Assembly: GCA_944325235.1 (NCBI GenBank)
Contig: CALUZE010000013.1
Span: 1 to 17,267 of the forward strand
Reading direction: 5' to 3'
Source: an uncultured Elusimicrobiales bacterium
GTDB taxonomy: Bacteria > Elusimicrobiota > Elusimicrobia > Elusimicrobiales > Elusimicrobiaceae
Length of the DNA: 17,267 nucleotides
Below the pieces are notes generated by a model. That model was not told where the DNA came from, did no database searches, and saw only the letters and a program-made list of their open reading frames with translations. How positions within the stretch are numbered: position 1 is the stretch's first letter; every line of letters begins with the position of its first letter. Positions 1-7,400 of this stretch are shown here, piece by piece. The position numbers and the translations under genes were made by a program.

Positions 1-1
1 C

Positions 2-32
2 AAAAAACCCCGGGGCATCCGCTCCGGGGTTT
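2..32 (-). terminator. Rho-independent terminator of the OmpA-family lipoprotein gene
   Basis: On the minus strand the sequence forms a nine-base-pair stem (AAACCCCGG at 24-32 pairing with CCGGGGTTT at 5-13) around a ten-base loop, running into a T tract at 2-7. It lies 18 bases beyond the stop codon of the minus-strand lipoprotein gene and is a typical intrinsic terminator. Confidence 0.85.
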
Positions 33-49
33 GTCGGTTCAAAAAGCAC

Positions 50-583
50 TTAATAAATGGCCGGCCATTCACGCGTGGTGAACGAGAATTGCACCCGGCG
101 GTTGGTGCGGCGGCCGTCGCTGGAGTTATCCAGCGTCAGGGGACGGTCCTTGCCGTAGGAGTGAATGCGGATGCGTTCGGCATTGATGCCGCGGCTGACC
201 AGGTACGACTTCATCGCCGCCGCGCGGGAGGCGCCCAGCCAATAGTTGTATTCTTTGGAACCCAACACGTCCGTATGGCCTTCAATAATCAGGTGCAAGG
301 ACGGGTGGGACTTCATCACATTGGCCACTTTGTCCAAAAACGGATAGGCATATTCCGGCGGGCGGATGGAATCAAATTCGTAGGTAATGGCGGGCAGGCG
401 CAAGGTTTTGGCCATGCGGGCTTCGCTTTGGTTATACAATTTAGCATTTTTGCGGGCTTGTTCTTCAATAATCGGGTCGCGCTTAGCGGGGCGCGGGATT
501 TCTTCGTAATCCTTTTCCTGCGCGGACGAACAAGCAAACAAACCTGCACAACAAATAAACAGCAAAACGGTTTTTACGTTCAT
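50..583 (-). CDS. OmpA/Pal-family peptidoglycan-binding lipoprotein
   Basis: A 177-residue lipoprotein. The N-terminus is a short signal peptide ending in the lipobox LFAC, with Cys18 the expected lipidated residue. Residues 20-60 form a charged linker. Residues 66-170 form an OmpA-like domain with the usual landmarks: the TYEFDS strand, EGHTD (Asp105), the helix containing SRAAA (Arg120), the GINAERI and YGKDRP segments, and the final GRRTNRRV. In this family the Asp and Arg hold the diaminopimelate of peptidoglycan, so the protein probably tethers the outer membrane to the wall, as Pal does. The start at 583 is supported by AGGAGG (590-595) six bases upstream and by an extended -10 promoter. 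No Tol genes are nearby, so I do not assign the name pal. It is transcribed away from the candidate origin region and ends in a strong terminator. Confidence 0.9.
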   Translation of the reverse strand: MNVKTVLLFICCAGLFACSSAQEKDYEEIPRPAKRDPIIEEQARKNAKLYNQSEARMAKTLRLPAITYEFDSIRPPEYAYPFLDKVANVMKSHPSLHLIIEGHTDVLGSKEYNYWLGASRAAAMKSYLVSRGINAERIRIHSYGKDRPLTLDNSSDGRRTNRRVQFSFTTREWPAIY

Positions 584-601
584 ACAATTCCTCCTGCTCC
601 C

Positions 602-632
602 ATTATAGCAAAAGCGCGGTAAATACAGTCAA
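602..632 (-). promoter_or_regulatory. Extended -10 promoter of the OmpA-family lipoprotein gene
   Basis: Reading the minus strand, a perfect TATAAT (602-607) is preceded by TGC (608-610), giving the extended -10 form TGCTATAAT. A TTGACT hexamer lies at 627-632 with a 19-base spacer, longer than the ideal 17, so the extended -10 probably matters most. AGGAGG and the ATG follow at natural distances. Confidence 0.7.
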
Positions 633-648
633 CTTTTCCGCTTTTCCC

Positions 649-786
649 GGTTATCCACACGCTGTGGATAACCTGTGGATAATTGTCCTTCTACTCTACA
701 CTTGCCCACACAAAAGGCTTTTTTGAAGGGGCTTTAAAAGCCGCTTTTTCCCCAACCTGTGGATAACCCCGTTTTTTTGTGGATAA
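649..786. other. oriC: Cluster of five perfect DnaA boxes (candidate oriC or DnaA-binding locus)
   Basis: The consensus DnaA box TTATCCACA occurs exactly at 651-659 on the plus strand and at 663-671, 674-682, 758-766 and 778-786 on the minus strand (seen as TGTGGATAA). The first two boxes form an 11-bp-arm inverted repeat (649-673) with a 3-base centre. A sixth perfect box lies at 981-989 inside the 3' end of the esterase-like gene. A given 9-mer on either strand is expected about 0.003 times in 340 bp, so six copies are not chance. The boxes lie in a gene-free region and are followed by an AT-rich tract, the usual plan of a bacterial origin. dnaA, dnaN and gyrB are not in the window. A DnaA-titration site or a DnaA-regulated promoter for the leftward lipoprotein gene are alternatives. 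Confidence 0.7.
712..748. other. Terminator-like hairpin inside the gene-free region
   Basis: GGCTTTT (716-722) can pair with AAAAGCC (736-742) around a 13-base loop. T-rich sequence follows on the plus strand (gcttttt), and a shorter T run follows on the minus strand. It could end leftward transcription arriving from the esterase-like gene before it crosses the DnaA boxes at 651-682, but it sits about 200 bases beyond that gene's stop. I see no other terminator for that gene. Confidence 0.35.
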
Positions 787-870
787 CTCCCCCTTCCGTA
801 TAGGGGGACAAGTCTTTTTTCTCTCTTTTTTCCGTCGGAGATTTGAAACAGCCGCGTTTGGGGTGCGTTT

Positions 871-966
871 TACACAATTTTTAAAAAAACTGTTGACAAG
901 TTGCATTTTTTTTGCATAAAACGGCTTTTTTGCGGTATTTTTATTGTTTTTTAAGCTTTATTTTTA
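871..966. other. AT-rich tract beside the DnaA boxes (candidate DNA unwinding element)
   Basis: Positions 871-960 hold only 22 G or C in 90 bases (about 76% A+T), with runs of A and T, in an otherwise GC-rich window. It lies about 85 bp to the right of the box at 778-786 and 15 bp to the left of the box at 981-989. In bacterial origins such a tract is where the helix opens. I see no clear DnaA-trio repeat, so the role is inferred from position and composition. It also covers the last bases of the minus-strand esterase-like gene. Confidence 0.45.
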
Positions 967-1912
967 CGCTGAACGCCGTTTTATCCACACCCCCGCTGAT
1001 TTTGACCTTTCCGGCCTCCGCTCCGGCCAGCAAGGCCAATTCCCCCCGCGCCGCGTTCCAATGGAAATAAGGCGGGCTTACGCGCAGCGAAACCGGCACG
1101 TACGCATAGTCCCGTCCGTTCTTTAAACGGGCCGTAACGGTCAGTTTCACCGGGGTATCGCTTTCCAACGGCAGGGCAGAAAGGCTCAATTTGCCTTTCA
1201 AGCGTTTTAAAGCGGCTTTTTGGGGGGCGGCCGTCAAATACGCGTAATCCACGCCGTCAAACAGCCCTTGGGCGGCGTCCGCGTATTGCAGGGCAAAGCC
1301 TTCCCCGTAGGCCAGGCCAAGCGCTTCCAATTTTTTCTGCGCCAGCGCCAATTCGGCCTGCGTGCCGGATACAAACACCCGCGGGGAACCGCCGGCCGGC
1401 AGCTGCAGCTGTTCTAACGCGTCCGCCGGGGAGGCAAGCGCCAGTTTTTCAAACAACAACGGTTTGGCAAACAGTTCCATCGCCGTCAGCGCCGCGCTTT
1501 TGCCGCGGGCCGCAATCACGCGTTGGGCAGGGTCCGCAAACGTAAGGTAATTGGTGTCTATATAGGGCATTAATTCGCGGGAAATAAACTCCACGATTTT
1601 GGCCCGGTTTTGATAGTCCGCCTCTTGGAAATTAATCCCCACCACCAGCGCTTTGTGCTGTGCCAAAAACGCTTGGGCTTCTTGGGCTTGTTGGGGGCCG
1701 GCCCCCAATAAATACACCACGGGGTAGCGGCGCGAAAGCGGTACGGCGTCTTCGGGCAAAAAGACCGTCAGCGTGTATTTGTTGCCTAATACGGCCGAAG
1801 GAAAATGGATAAACGTTTCCCGGCCGGGGTGAATAATCATAATGCTTTCTTCCTGGGCAAAGGCGCCGCAGGCCAGCCATAAAAGGGTCAAAGCAAGGTA
1901 TAGTTTTTTCAT
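941..1912 (-). CDS. Exported esterase-like alpha/beta-hydrolase fold protein, possibly non-catalytic
   Basis: A 323-residue protein with a signal peptide (MKKLYLALTLLWLACGAFA, cleavage likely after Ala19). Residues 28-215 resemble the putative esterase family (esterase D/enterochelin esterase-like): a strand-rich start (YTLTVFLP), the segment RRYPVVYLLGAG, VVGINF and ELMPYIDTNY. A GxSxx segment, RGKSAAL, puts Ser139 where the nucleophile would be. The usual G-x-S-x-G is not kept, since Ala replaces the last Gly. I find no histidine where the catalytic His should be: residues 200-280 contain none. It may therefore be a binding or structural relative. Residues 230-323 look like a separate beta-rich C-terminal domain. 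The start at 1912 has no ribosome binding site but lies 7 bases after an extended -10. The family assignment is moderate and the substrate is unknown. Confidence 0.65.
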   Translation of the reverse strand: MKKLYLALTLLWLACGAFAQEESIMIIHPGRETFIHFPSAVLGNKYTLTVFLPEDAVPLSRRYPVVYLLGAGPQQAQEAQAFLAQHKALVVGINFQEADYQNRAKIVEFISRELMPYIDTNYLTFADPAQRVIAARGKSAALTAMELFAKPLLFEKLALASPADALEQLQLPAGGSPRVFVSGTQAELALAQKKLEALGLAYGEGFALQYADAAQGLFDGVDYAYLTAAPQKAALKRLKGKLSLSALPLESDTPVKLTVTARLKNGRDYAYVPVSLRVSPPYFHWNAARGELALLAGAEAGKVKISGGVDKTAFSVKIKLKKQ

Positions 1913-1919
1913 ATGTTTT

Positions 1920-1928
1920 ATTGTATCA
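1920..1928 (-). promoter_or_regulatory. Extended -10 promoter giving a predicted leaderless mRNA
   Basis: On the minus strand TGATACAAT (TG-n-TACAAT) occupies 1920-1928, and the A of the ATG start codon is 8 bases after its last T. Transcription would therefore begin at or next to the start codon. No Shine-Dalgarno sequence is visible in the seven bases between (aaaacat). Confidence 0.5.
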
Positions 1929-1952
1929 TATTCCGGGTTTTTGCCGTCTAAA

Positions 1953-1987
1953 AAGGGCCTATCGGGGTTCTGGGTCCAAAGGCCCTT
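1953..1987. other. Inverted repeat of unknown role between divergent genes
   Basis: AAGGGCC (1953-1959) and GGCCCTT (1981-1987) form a seven-base-pair stem around a 21-base loop. On the minus strand it is followed by TTTT, so it could stop leftward transcription upstream of the esterase-like promoter. No minus-strand gene to its right would need this, so its role is unclear. Confidence 0.35.
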
Positions 1988-2047
1988 GCACCGGCGCGTT
2001 TAATCAGTTAAAGTATGAATAACAATAACAGTGACCAGGAGCCTTAT

Positions 2048-2212
2048 ATGAAAACGAAAAACAACCTACGCTTTTTGCTAGCTCTAGGCAACACCAAAGT
2101 GGTGGTACTAAAAGACGAGCACGATTTGCAGGTCTACGCCAATACCCCGGACAAGCGCTTTGGAACCACCGTAGCCCCCGAACGCCTGACCGAAGCGCTG
2201 GCAACGCGTTAA
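2048..2212 (+). CDS. Small orphan protein, 54 residues
   Basis: I do not recognise this protein (MKTKNNLRFLLALGNTKVVV..., ending EALATR). The ATG at 2048 is chosen because AGGAG (2037-2041) lies six bases upstream. An in-frame ATG at 2015 has no such site and would add a low-complexity MNNNNS tail. The sequence suggests a short beta-strand protein: LRFLLALGNTKVVVLKDEHDLQVYANT, then PERLTEAL as a helix. There is no signal peptide or membrane segment. A possible promoter is TTGCAC (1986-1991), a 17-base spacer and TAAAGT (2009-2014). A strong terminator follows, so it forms its own transcription unit. A ribosome site on one side and a terminator on the other argue for a real gene; function unknown. 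Confidence 0.6.
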   Translation: MKTKNNLRFLLALGNTKVVVLKDEHDLQVYANTPDKRFGTTVAPERLTEALATR

Positions 2213-2233
2213 GCCTTCTTCTTCCCCTATTTT

Positions 2234-2265
2234 AAAACTCCGCCGGATGTGGGCGGAGTTTTTTA
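2234..2265 (+). terminator. Rho-independent terminator after the 54-aa gene
   Basis: AAAACTCCGCC (2234-2244) pairs with GGCGGAGTTTT (2252-2262) around a seven-base loop and runs into a T stretch. It sits 22 bases after the stop codon and separates this gene from the HEAT-like/dut unit. Confidence 0.88.
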
Positions 2266-2292
2266 TGTCCCGCCTAGCCAAAACCGTATTAA

Positions 2293-2301
2293 TGGTATAA
2301 T
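2293..2301 (+). promoter_or_regulatory. Extended -10 promoter of the HEAT-like protein/dut unit
   Basis: TGGTATAAT, a perfect TATAAT with the extended TGn, lies 18 bases before the ATG at 2320. No convincing -35 hexamer is seen. The ribosome binding site AAGGA (2308-2312) would be at the very 5' end of the mRNA. Confidence 0.7.
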
Positions 2302-2319
2302 GTAAAAAAGGATTTGATT

Positions 2320-3357
2320 ATGAAAAAAACCGCCCTTTTACTCTGTGCCGCCTTGTTGGCGGCGGTAGCTGCTCCGGCGCAAACCTCCCTGCAGAATGCG
2401 CTGCCCCTATTGCAAAAGAATACCCGCACCGCGGCCGAAACCCAGCAGGTGCTCCAGCTGTTCCGCTCCGCCAAAGACCCGGACACCGTCTTTGCCGCCG
2501 GGGCAAGCCTGGTCAAAATTCCGCCGTCCAAAACCCTGGAACCCGCGCTGTTTAACCTGATTTTAAAAAGCGAGGACCCCCTCAAACAGACTTTTTCCGC
2601 CGTTATCGTCACGGCAATGGGGTCTTCGTACGAGGAACTCATCCCGGTGCTGCAGGAAGCCTTAAACGGCAAAAACGCCCTGCTGCGCGCCTATGCCGCC
2701 GGGGCTTACGGCATTATCAACCCCGAAGACAAAACCTACGTGCAGGACGTCGTACTGCTCTATATTTACGACCCGGATTTTGCCGTGCGCGCCATGAACC
2801 TGCTGGCCAAAGATGCCAAAGCCGTATTTAAATACCTCAAGCAAGCTTCTTCCAGCCAGGACCCGCAAACCCGCGCCGCGGCCGCCGCGTGGCTGGGCAC
2901 CCTGCACAGCCAGGACGCCGCCAAACAACTTTTAAAACGGGCCAAAACCGAAGATAACCCCGACGTGCAGGCCCAGCTGGCCACCGGCCTGGCCGAAGAC
3001 CGTGCCTATACGCTGGAAGCCGTGGTAAAAGGCCTGCGCCAGGATTACCAATCCCCCGCGGCCAATACCTACGCCCTGGCCCTGGGTTTTATGACTGGCA
3101 ACGCCGTGGAACCCATCCGCCAAGCCTTGGCCGGTTCCAACCAAAACGAACGCATCAACGCCGCCCGCGCGGCCGCCTATATGGCGGGCGTGCTTTCCAA
3201 CCCGGACGCCTTCCACTTTACGTCGGACCGCTCGTTTGACATCGGCCTTTTAAAAAGCCTGATTCCGCAGTTAAAAGCCTTGTCCAAAACCGGCAACGAC
3301 ACCCTGCGCCTGTATGCGGACAACGCGTTGCGCCAAATAGAAAAATTGATGATTTAA
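2320..3357 (+). CDS. Exported HEAT-repeat-like protein
   Basis: A 345-residue protein with a signal peptide (MKKTALLLCAALLAAVAAPAQ, cleavage near residue 19-20). The mature part is almost wholly helical and alanine-rich. It has repeating helix pairs typical of HEAT/armadillo-like repeats, for example ALLRAYAAGAYGIINPED, FAVRAMNLLAKDA, TRAAAAAWLGTLHSQDAAKQLL, VQAQLATGLAED and ERINAARAAAYMAGVL. Such proteins are scaffolds for protein binding, here in the periplasm. The start at 2320 is preferred over an upstream TTG (2314) because AAGGA lies seven bases before it. The dUTPase gene starts one base after its stop, so the two are co-transcribed, although a periplasmic scaffold and a nucleotide pool enzyme share no obvious pathway. 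No catalytic motif was seen. Confidence 0.75.
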   Translation: MKKTALLLCAALLAAVAAPAQTSLQNALPLLQKNTRTAAETQQVLQLFRSAKDPDTVFAAGASLVKIPPSKTLEPALFNLILKSEDPLKQTFSAVIVTAMGSSYEELIPVLQEALNGKNALLRAYAAGAYGIINPEDKTYVQDVVLLYIYDPDFAVRAMNLLAKDAKAVFKYLKQASSSQDPQTRAAAAAWLGTLHSQDAAKQLLKRAKTEDNPDVQAQLATGLAEDRAYTLEAVVKGLRQDYQSPAANTYALALGFMTGNAVEPIRQALAGSNQNERINAARAAAYMAGVLSNPDAFHFTSDRSFDIGLLKSLIPQLKALSKTGNDTLRLYADNALRQIEKLMI

Positions 3358-3358
3358 T

Positions 3359-3790
3359 ATGAATCAACCTATCATAAAAGCCAAAAAGCTGGACCCGCGC
3401 GCCCAACTGCCTCTGCGCGCCCACCCGACCGATTCGGGCGCCGATTTGTTCGCCCTGGAACGCACGGTGCTGCCCCCGCACACGGTCGTAAAAGTACGCA
3501 CCGGCGTTGCGGTGGAACTGCCGGAAAATACGTCCGGCATTATTTGGGGCAAAAGCTCGGTGGAAAGCAAGGGAATTAAGGCCATGGCCGGGCTGGTGGA
3601 CGCCCCGTACCGCGGGGAACTGCTGGTGTGTATGTACAACTTAAACGATACGGAATTTGTGTTTGAAGCCGGGCAAAAAGTGGCCCAGCTGGTAGTATTG
3701 CCCACCCTATATCCTGCCTTTATAGAAGCACAGGAACTATCCGACACGTCGCGCGGAAGCGGCGGGTTTGGCAGTACGGGCAGCCACTAA
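3359..3790 (+). CDS. dut: dUTP diphosphatase (dUTPase)
   Basis: A 143-residue trimeric-type dUTPase, which hydrolyses dUTP to dUMP and pyrophosphate, keeping uracil out of DNA and supplying dUMP for thymidylate. All five family motifs are visible: DSGADLFA (25-32), WGKSSVESKGI (63-73), GLVDAPYRGE (78-87, with the catalytic Asp81 and Tyr84), GQKVAQLVVLP (105-115) and the Gly-rich RGSGGFGSTG (132-141), which closes over the nucleotide. The length is normal for the family. Motif 2 has Lys where Arg is common. No Shine-Dalgarno sequence is obvious and the start follows the upstream stop by one base, so translation is probably coupled to the HEAT-like gene. Confidence 0.95.
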   Translation: MNQPIIKAKKLDPRAQLPLRAHPTDSGADLFALERTVLPPHTVVKVRTGVAVELPENTSGIIWGKSSVESKGIKAMAGLVDAPYRGELLVCMYNLNDTEFVFEAGQKVAQLVVLPTLYPAFIEAQELSDTSRGSGGFGSTGSH

Positions 3791-3800
3791 TTTACACCAA

Positions 3801-3833
3801 AAAAACCAGGCTTTTTAAAAGCCCGGTTTTTTA
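3801..3833. terminator. Bidirectional terminator between convergent dut and pilin genes
   Basis: AAAAACC-A-GGC (3801-3811) pairs with GCC-C-GGTTTTT (3821-3831), with one mismatch. T runs follow in both reading directions. It lies between the plus-strand dut stop (3790) and the minus-strand pilin stop (3848), so it can serve both. Confidence 0.8.
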
Positions 3834-3847
3834 TAAATACGCAGTGT

Positions 3848-4303
3848 TTATTTGGCCGTAAAGCCGGAAGAAATGAAGATACGGCACAACTTGGGCCCCT
3901 TTGTGCCCGTGCCGGTGCAGGTTTTTTCGTCCGGGGTGTTGCTCAAATTATTATAATAGGTAAGCACATATTTATCTTCGCCACCCAGTTCGCGGGTGAT
4001 TTCCAAGCGGTCCCCGTTGGATAAATCGTATACGAAATCGTTCGTCGCAAACTGCGTGCCGCTGCTATTCCACGTGCCGCCCGTCGGGCGCACATCCAAC
4101 GAGGCGCGGGTATTGGGCGTTTCATTGGGCCGTTCCGTTATGGCGCGGTTCATCGCATCCACAATGGTTTTGCCGTTCATAAATGCTTCGGCCGCGCGCG
4201 ATTTTTCCACCGCGGTTTCATACTGCGGCAACGCAATAGACGTCAAAATACCGATAATTAAGACCACTACCAACAATTCAATTAAGGTAAAACCTTGCTT
4301 CAT
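3848..4303 (-). CDS. Type IV pilin-like (pseudopilin) protein
   Basis: A 151-residue protein with a class III signal peptide: MKQG followed by FTLIELLVVVLIIGILTSIALP. A prepilin peptidase (PilD) would cut after Gly4 and methylate Phe5, and Glu9 of the mature numbering region (FTLIE) is the conserved assembly residue. The helix continues as QYETAVEKSRAAEA. The C-terminal half is a globular domain with two cysteines (TC...LC, near residues 133 and 144) that may close a D-region disulfide loop. The start at 4303 is set by AGGAGG upstream and by the signal peptide; a longer reading frame upstream is not coding. It lies downstream of the PAS protein on the same strand but has its own promoter. Pilin, pseudopilin or a competence-type minor pilin cannot be told apart without the assembly genes. 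Confidence 0.88.
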   Translation of the reverse strand: MKQGFTLIELLVVVLIIGILTSIALPQYETAVEKSRAAEAFMNGKTIVDAMNRAITERPNETPNTRASLDVRPTGGTWNSSGTQFATNDFVYDLSNGDRLEITRELGGEDKYVLTYYNNLSNTPDEKTCTGTGTKGPKLCRIFISSGFTAK

Positions 4304-4318
4304 TGCAATCCTCCTCAC

Positions 4319-4347
4319 AGGGGAACCCCTTTTGTTATCGTACCAAA
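4319..4347 (-). promoter_or_regulatory. Promoter and leader of the pilin-like gene
   Basis: On the minus strand TGGTACGAT (4337-4345) is an extended -10, within TTTGGTACGATAACAAA (4331-4347). The same 17-mer occurs upstream of the cysteine-rich protein at 9638-9654. A weak -35 (TTGTGG) lies 18 bases further up. The leader carries a small AGGGG/CCCCT inverted repeat (4319-4330) and then AGGAGG before the ATG. Confidence 0.6.
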
Positions 4348-4371
4348 TACACGTTACGCCCCACAACCGTT

Positions 4372-4393
4372 GCCCCGGCCCGAAAGCCGGGGC
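4372..4393 (-). terminator. GC-rich hairpin after the PAS protein gene
   Basis: GCCCCGGC (4372-4379) pairs with GCCGGGGC (4386-4393) around a six-base loop, 11 bases after the stop codon of the minus-strand PAS gene. No T run follows on the minus strand, so it is not a canonical intrinsic terminator. It may pause polymerase, protect the mRNA end, or allow some read-through into the pilin gene. Confidence 0.5.
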
Positions 4394-4403
4394 GGCGAAT
4401 CCG

Positions 4404-7400
4404 TCAATTTTCCGACGCAATCAACGCGTATCCGTCTATCTCGCCGTCTGCATTTTTACAGGCGAACACATCCCAGCCGGTATCTTCGTACAGGCCGTTT
4501 TCGTGCAGCAAGTCCATCCGCACCTGGAAAGCGTTTCCGGCGGCGGAATTTTCGGCCGCTTTGAACATTCGTTTGGAAAGATCCTCGTTGCGGATGACTT
4601 CGTTAAAGAAGTCCCGCCCCAAAATGTTGTTGGTGCGCAGGCCCGTAACTTCCAGGAACGGACGGTTGGCAAAGGTGACCTGGTAATCCAGGTCCATCAT
4701 CACGGCAGGCATTTCCACGTATTCCAGCGTGCGGGCCAGCGAGCGGGAAGCTTCGCTGAGCATTTTGCCCGTTTCGCGCAGTTCAATGCGCAGGCTCAAC
4801 AGGCGGGCCATAATGCCCATCATTTCTTCGGCCCCCTGCCCGAAACTGCGCCGCGGCTGGCGCGAGGCAAAGCACAACGCCCCCTGCGCCTTGCCGTTTA
4901 CGTAAAGCGGCGCCGCCAACATGGCCCCAAAGCCCTTTTCTTTATGCAAGCAGTGCGTGCAGTTGGTGTTGCCCAAATCCGGCCATAATACCACATTGCC
5001 GTCCGGCACGTCCACCAGGCATTCCTCCACCGGGAACGTCATATACCGTTCCACCTGCAAATCGTTGGGGGTGGCGTACACCACGTGGCTTTCCAGGCCC
5101 AGGCGGCCTTTGTCAAAGCGGATGACCAGCCCGATATCGGCCTCAAAGTGCTTTAAGCCAAACGCCAGGATTTTGTCCACCTGTTCGGTGATAGACAGCC
5201 CCGGCTCGCTGGCGACGCGGTAAAGCTGGTGGATTTTTTCGTCATAGGCGTGCTTATCGGACACGTCCTTCACCCACAGCACCGCTTCGGCGCGGCCCGT
5301 AATCGGCGTGACCATTGCTTCAAAATAGCGCAATGTTCCGGCCACGTTCCATTCAAACTCAAAGCGGGAGCTTACGTTGATGGACAGGGCCTCTTTGATG
5401 GCGAACAACGCACGGGAAGCCGATTCTTCCGGCCAATATACGCCGGGTTTTTTATCCAAGAATGTTTTGGCGGCTTGGGTATTGTCCAGGTACGGCAGGT
5501 TGGAATATACTTCCAGCACGCGGCCGTCGCTGTCGGTCTTTAAGTACAACCCGGGCAGCGCCTGGCGGACGCTTTTGAGTTCCTGGGCTTCCTGGGAGTC
5601 TTGGGACACTTCTTTGATTTCTTCCGTCAAATCCCGCAGCACCACCAGCACTTCATCGCGGGTGGGCAGGTCCATCGCCGTCACAATCACCTGTGCGTCA
5701 AACGAAGAACCGTCTTTCTTGCGCACGGCCAGTTTAAACGAAGTCTTGCCTTGGGTGGCCACTTCTTCCTGGGCGTGTTCCAGCACTTCGTGGCAGCGGG
5801 CGGAATTGTGCCCTTTGTCAAAGAACAAGTCCTTAAACGGCATATGCACCAGTTCGTCGTGCGTAAAGCCCAGTTTGCGCGCCAGGAATTTGTTGGATTG
5901 TTCAATGTGTCCAAAGCGGCCGTTTTCAAACAAGACGCCGAAAACAATGCCGTCCGTGGCCTCCAGCAAGGCGTTTAATTGGGCGGAGCGTTCCTCCAGG
6001 ATCTTCATAATCTGGCGGTGGAACGCCATATTGCGCAGTACAAACAGGTAGCGGCCGTCCGCTTCTTTAATGGCCGTCACGCGCACGGCGGTATTTTCCA
6101 GCCCGCTGGCCAGACTGATGCGATATTCGCGGTTGGCCAGGGAGCCGTCCTCCGTCAACGTCTTTAAATCATCGTCCAGGCGCTGGCGGGAATCGGCTTC
6201 AAACAAGTTGCGCAAATCCTGCCCGTGCAATTCCTCTTCGGATAATTGGCAAAGCGAGCAGAACAAATCGTTGCAGACGTCAATTTTCCAATTTTTGTCG
6301 CACAGGGCGTACGGCTCGCTGTTGGGCAGCACCAGCATTTCGTCGGCCGATTTGCTGATCACCCAGCTCGGCGCGGCCGGCGGCTGCGGCGCACGCGGGG
6401 CCGCGGGCTTTTGCTGCGGGGCAACCGGCGGAGGCGGCGGGCAGGGCCCGTCCTTGCGCTCCAAAAACACCACATAGTCGGCTTCCACGGTGCCGTCCTT
6501 GGCGTCGCGCTTGTTTATCGGCACGAAACTGACGGAAAGCGGGATTTTGCCCGTTCCCTCAATGCGTCCGGGGAACATTTTGGCCGCGCGGTCAAAATCA
6601 AACACATAGTCCATATGCGCGGGGTTGCCGGCTTTCAGCTGCCGCCGCGCCGCCAGCGAAATGGCCGGTTTCATATATACGTTGCGGTAGAAGTTTTTGT
6701 CCGCTTCCGTAAAGTGGAACATCGCGCGGCAGGCTTCGTTCATCACGCTGATGTAGCCCTTGTGCGACATAATAAACGCCGGCGTGACGCATTTTTCAAA
6801 GGCGGAGCGGAAACATTCCCGTTCGGTTTTCACCTCGCGCAGCATGCGGTTGGCGGCCGTTACGTCGCGCACGAAGCACAGCACAATGCGCCGCCCCAAA
6901 TAACGGGAGGCGACGGCCGCAAATTCGGTTTCCACTTCCTGTCCGTTCTGTTTCAAAAACCGCACGTCAATGGCGCTGGACGCGTCATCCGCCCCGGCCA
7001 CCACGGCGTCGTACTTATCCTTTAAGAACATCCGGTGGTCTTCGGCCACCAATTCGGAAAGGTGTTTGCCTTTGGCTTCTTTTACGTCTTTGTAGCCCAG
7101 CAGTTGGCAGAAGGCGTGGTTGGCATAAATCACTTTGGCGTCTTCCAAAATCACAATGCCTTCGCGGGCGTTTTCCACGAGCAGGGTGTTTTTGTCGCTG
7201 GCTTCGCGGATTTGTTTTTCCATCTTGGTCTTGGCGGTGATGTCTTCCGATACGACCAGCAAGCAGTTGGGCGTGCCGTCCACATTAAACACCGGGGTTT
7301 TGACCGTGTGCATAATTTTTACGCCTTCGCTGGCGGTGGAAATAAGCTCTTGCGGAATGTCCTGCTCTTTTTTGCTTTCAAATACGCGCAGGTCCGCTTC

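Noticed and set aside
691..906. A 71-codon minus-strand open frame in the gene-free region
   Set aside because: It runs through DnaA boxes and homopolymer runs, has a Lys/Arg-rich low-complexity product and no ribosome binding site.
893..920. Promoter-like TTGACA with CATAAA 16 bases downstream on the plus strand
   Set aside because: It would point into the 3' end of a minus-strand gene with no plus-strand gene following; the AT-rich tract readily yields such matches.
4303..4404. Frameshifted histidine kinase remnant after the last PAS domain
   Set aside because: The roughly 100 bases hold only a hairpin and the pilin promoter; no H-box, N-box or G-box coding was found in any frame.
4943..4958. 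c-type heme site in the GAF domain
   Set aside because: The residues read C-T-H-C-L-H, not CxxCH, and the protein has no export signal, which heme attachment would need.
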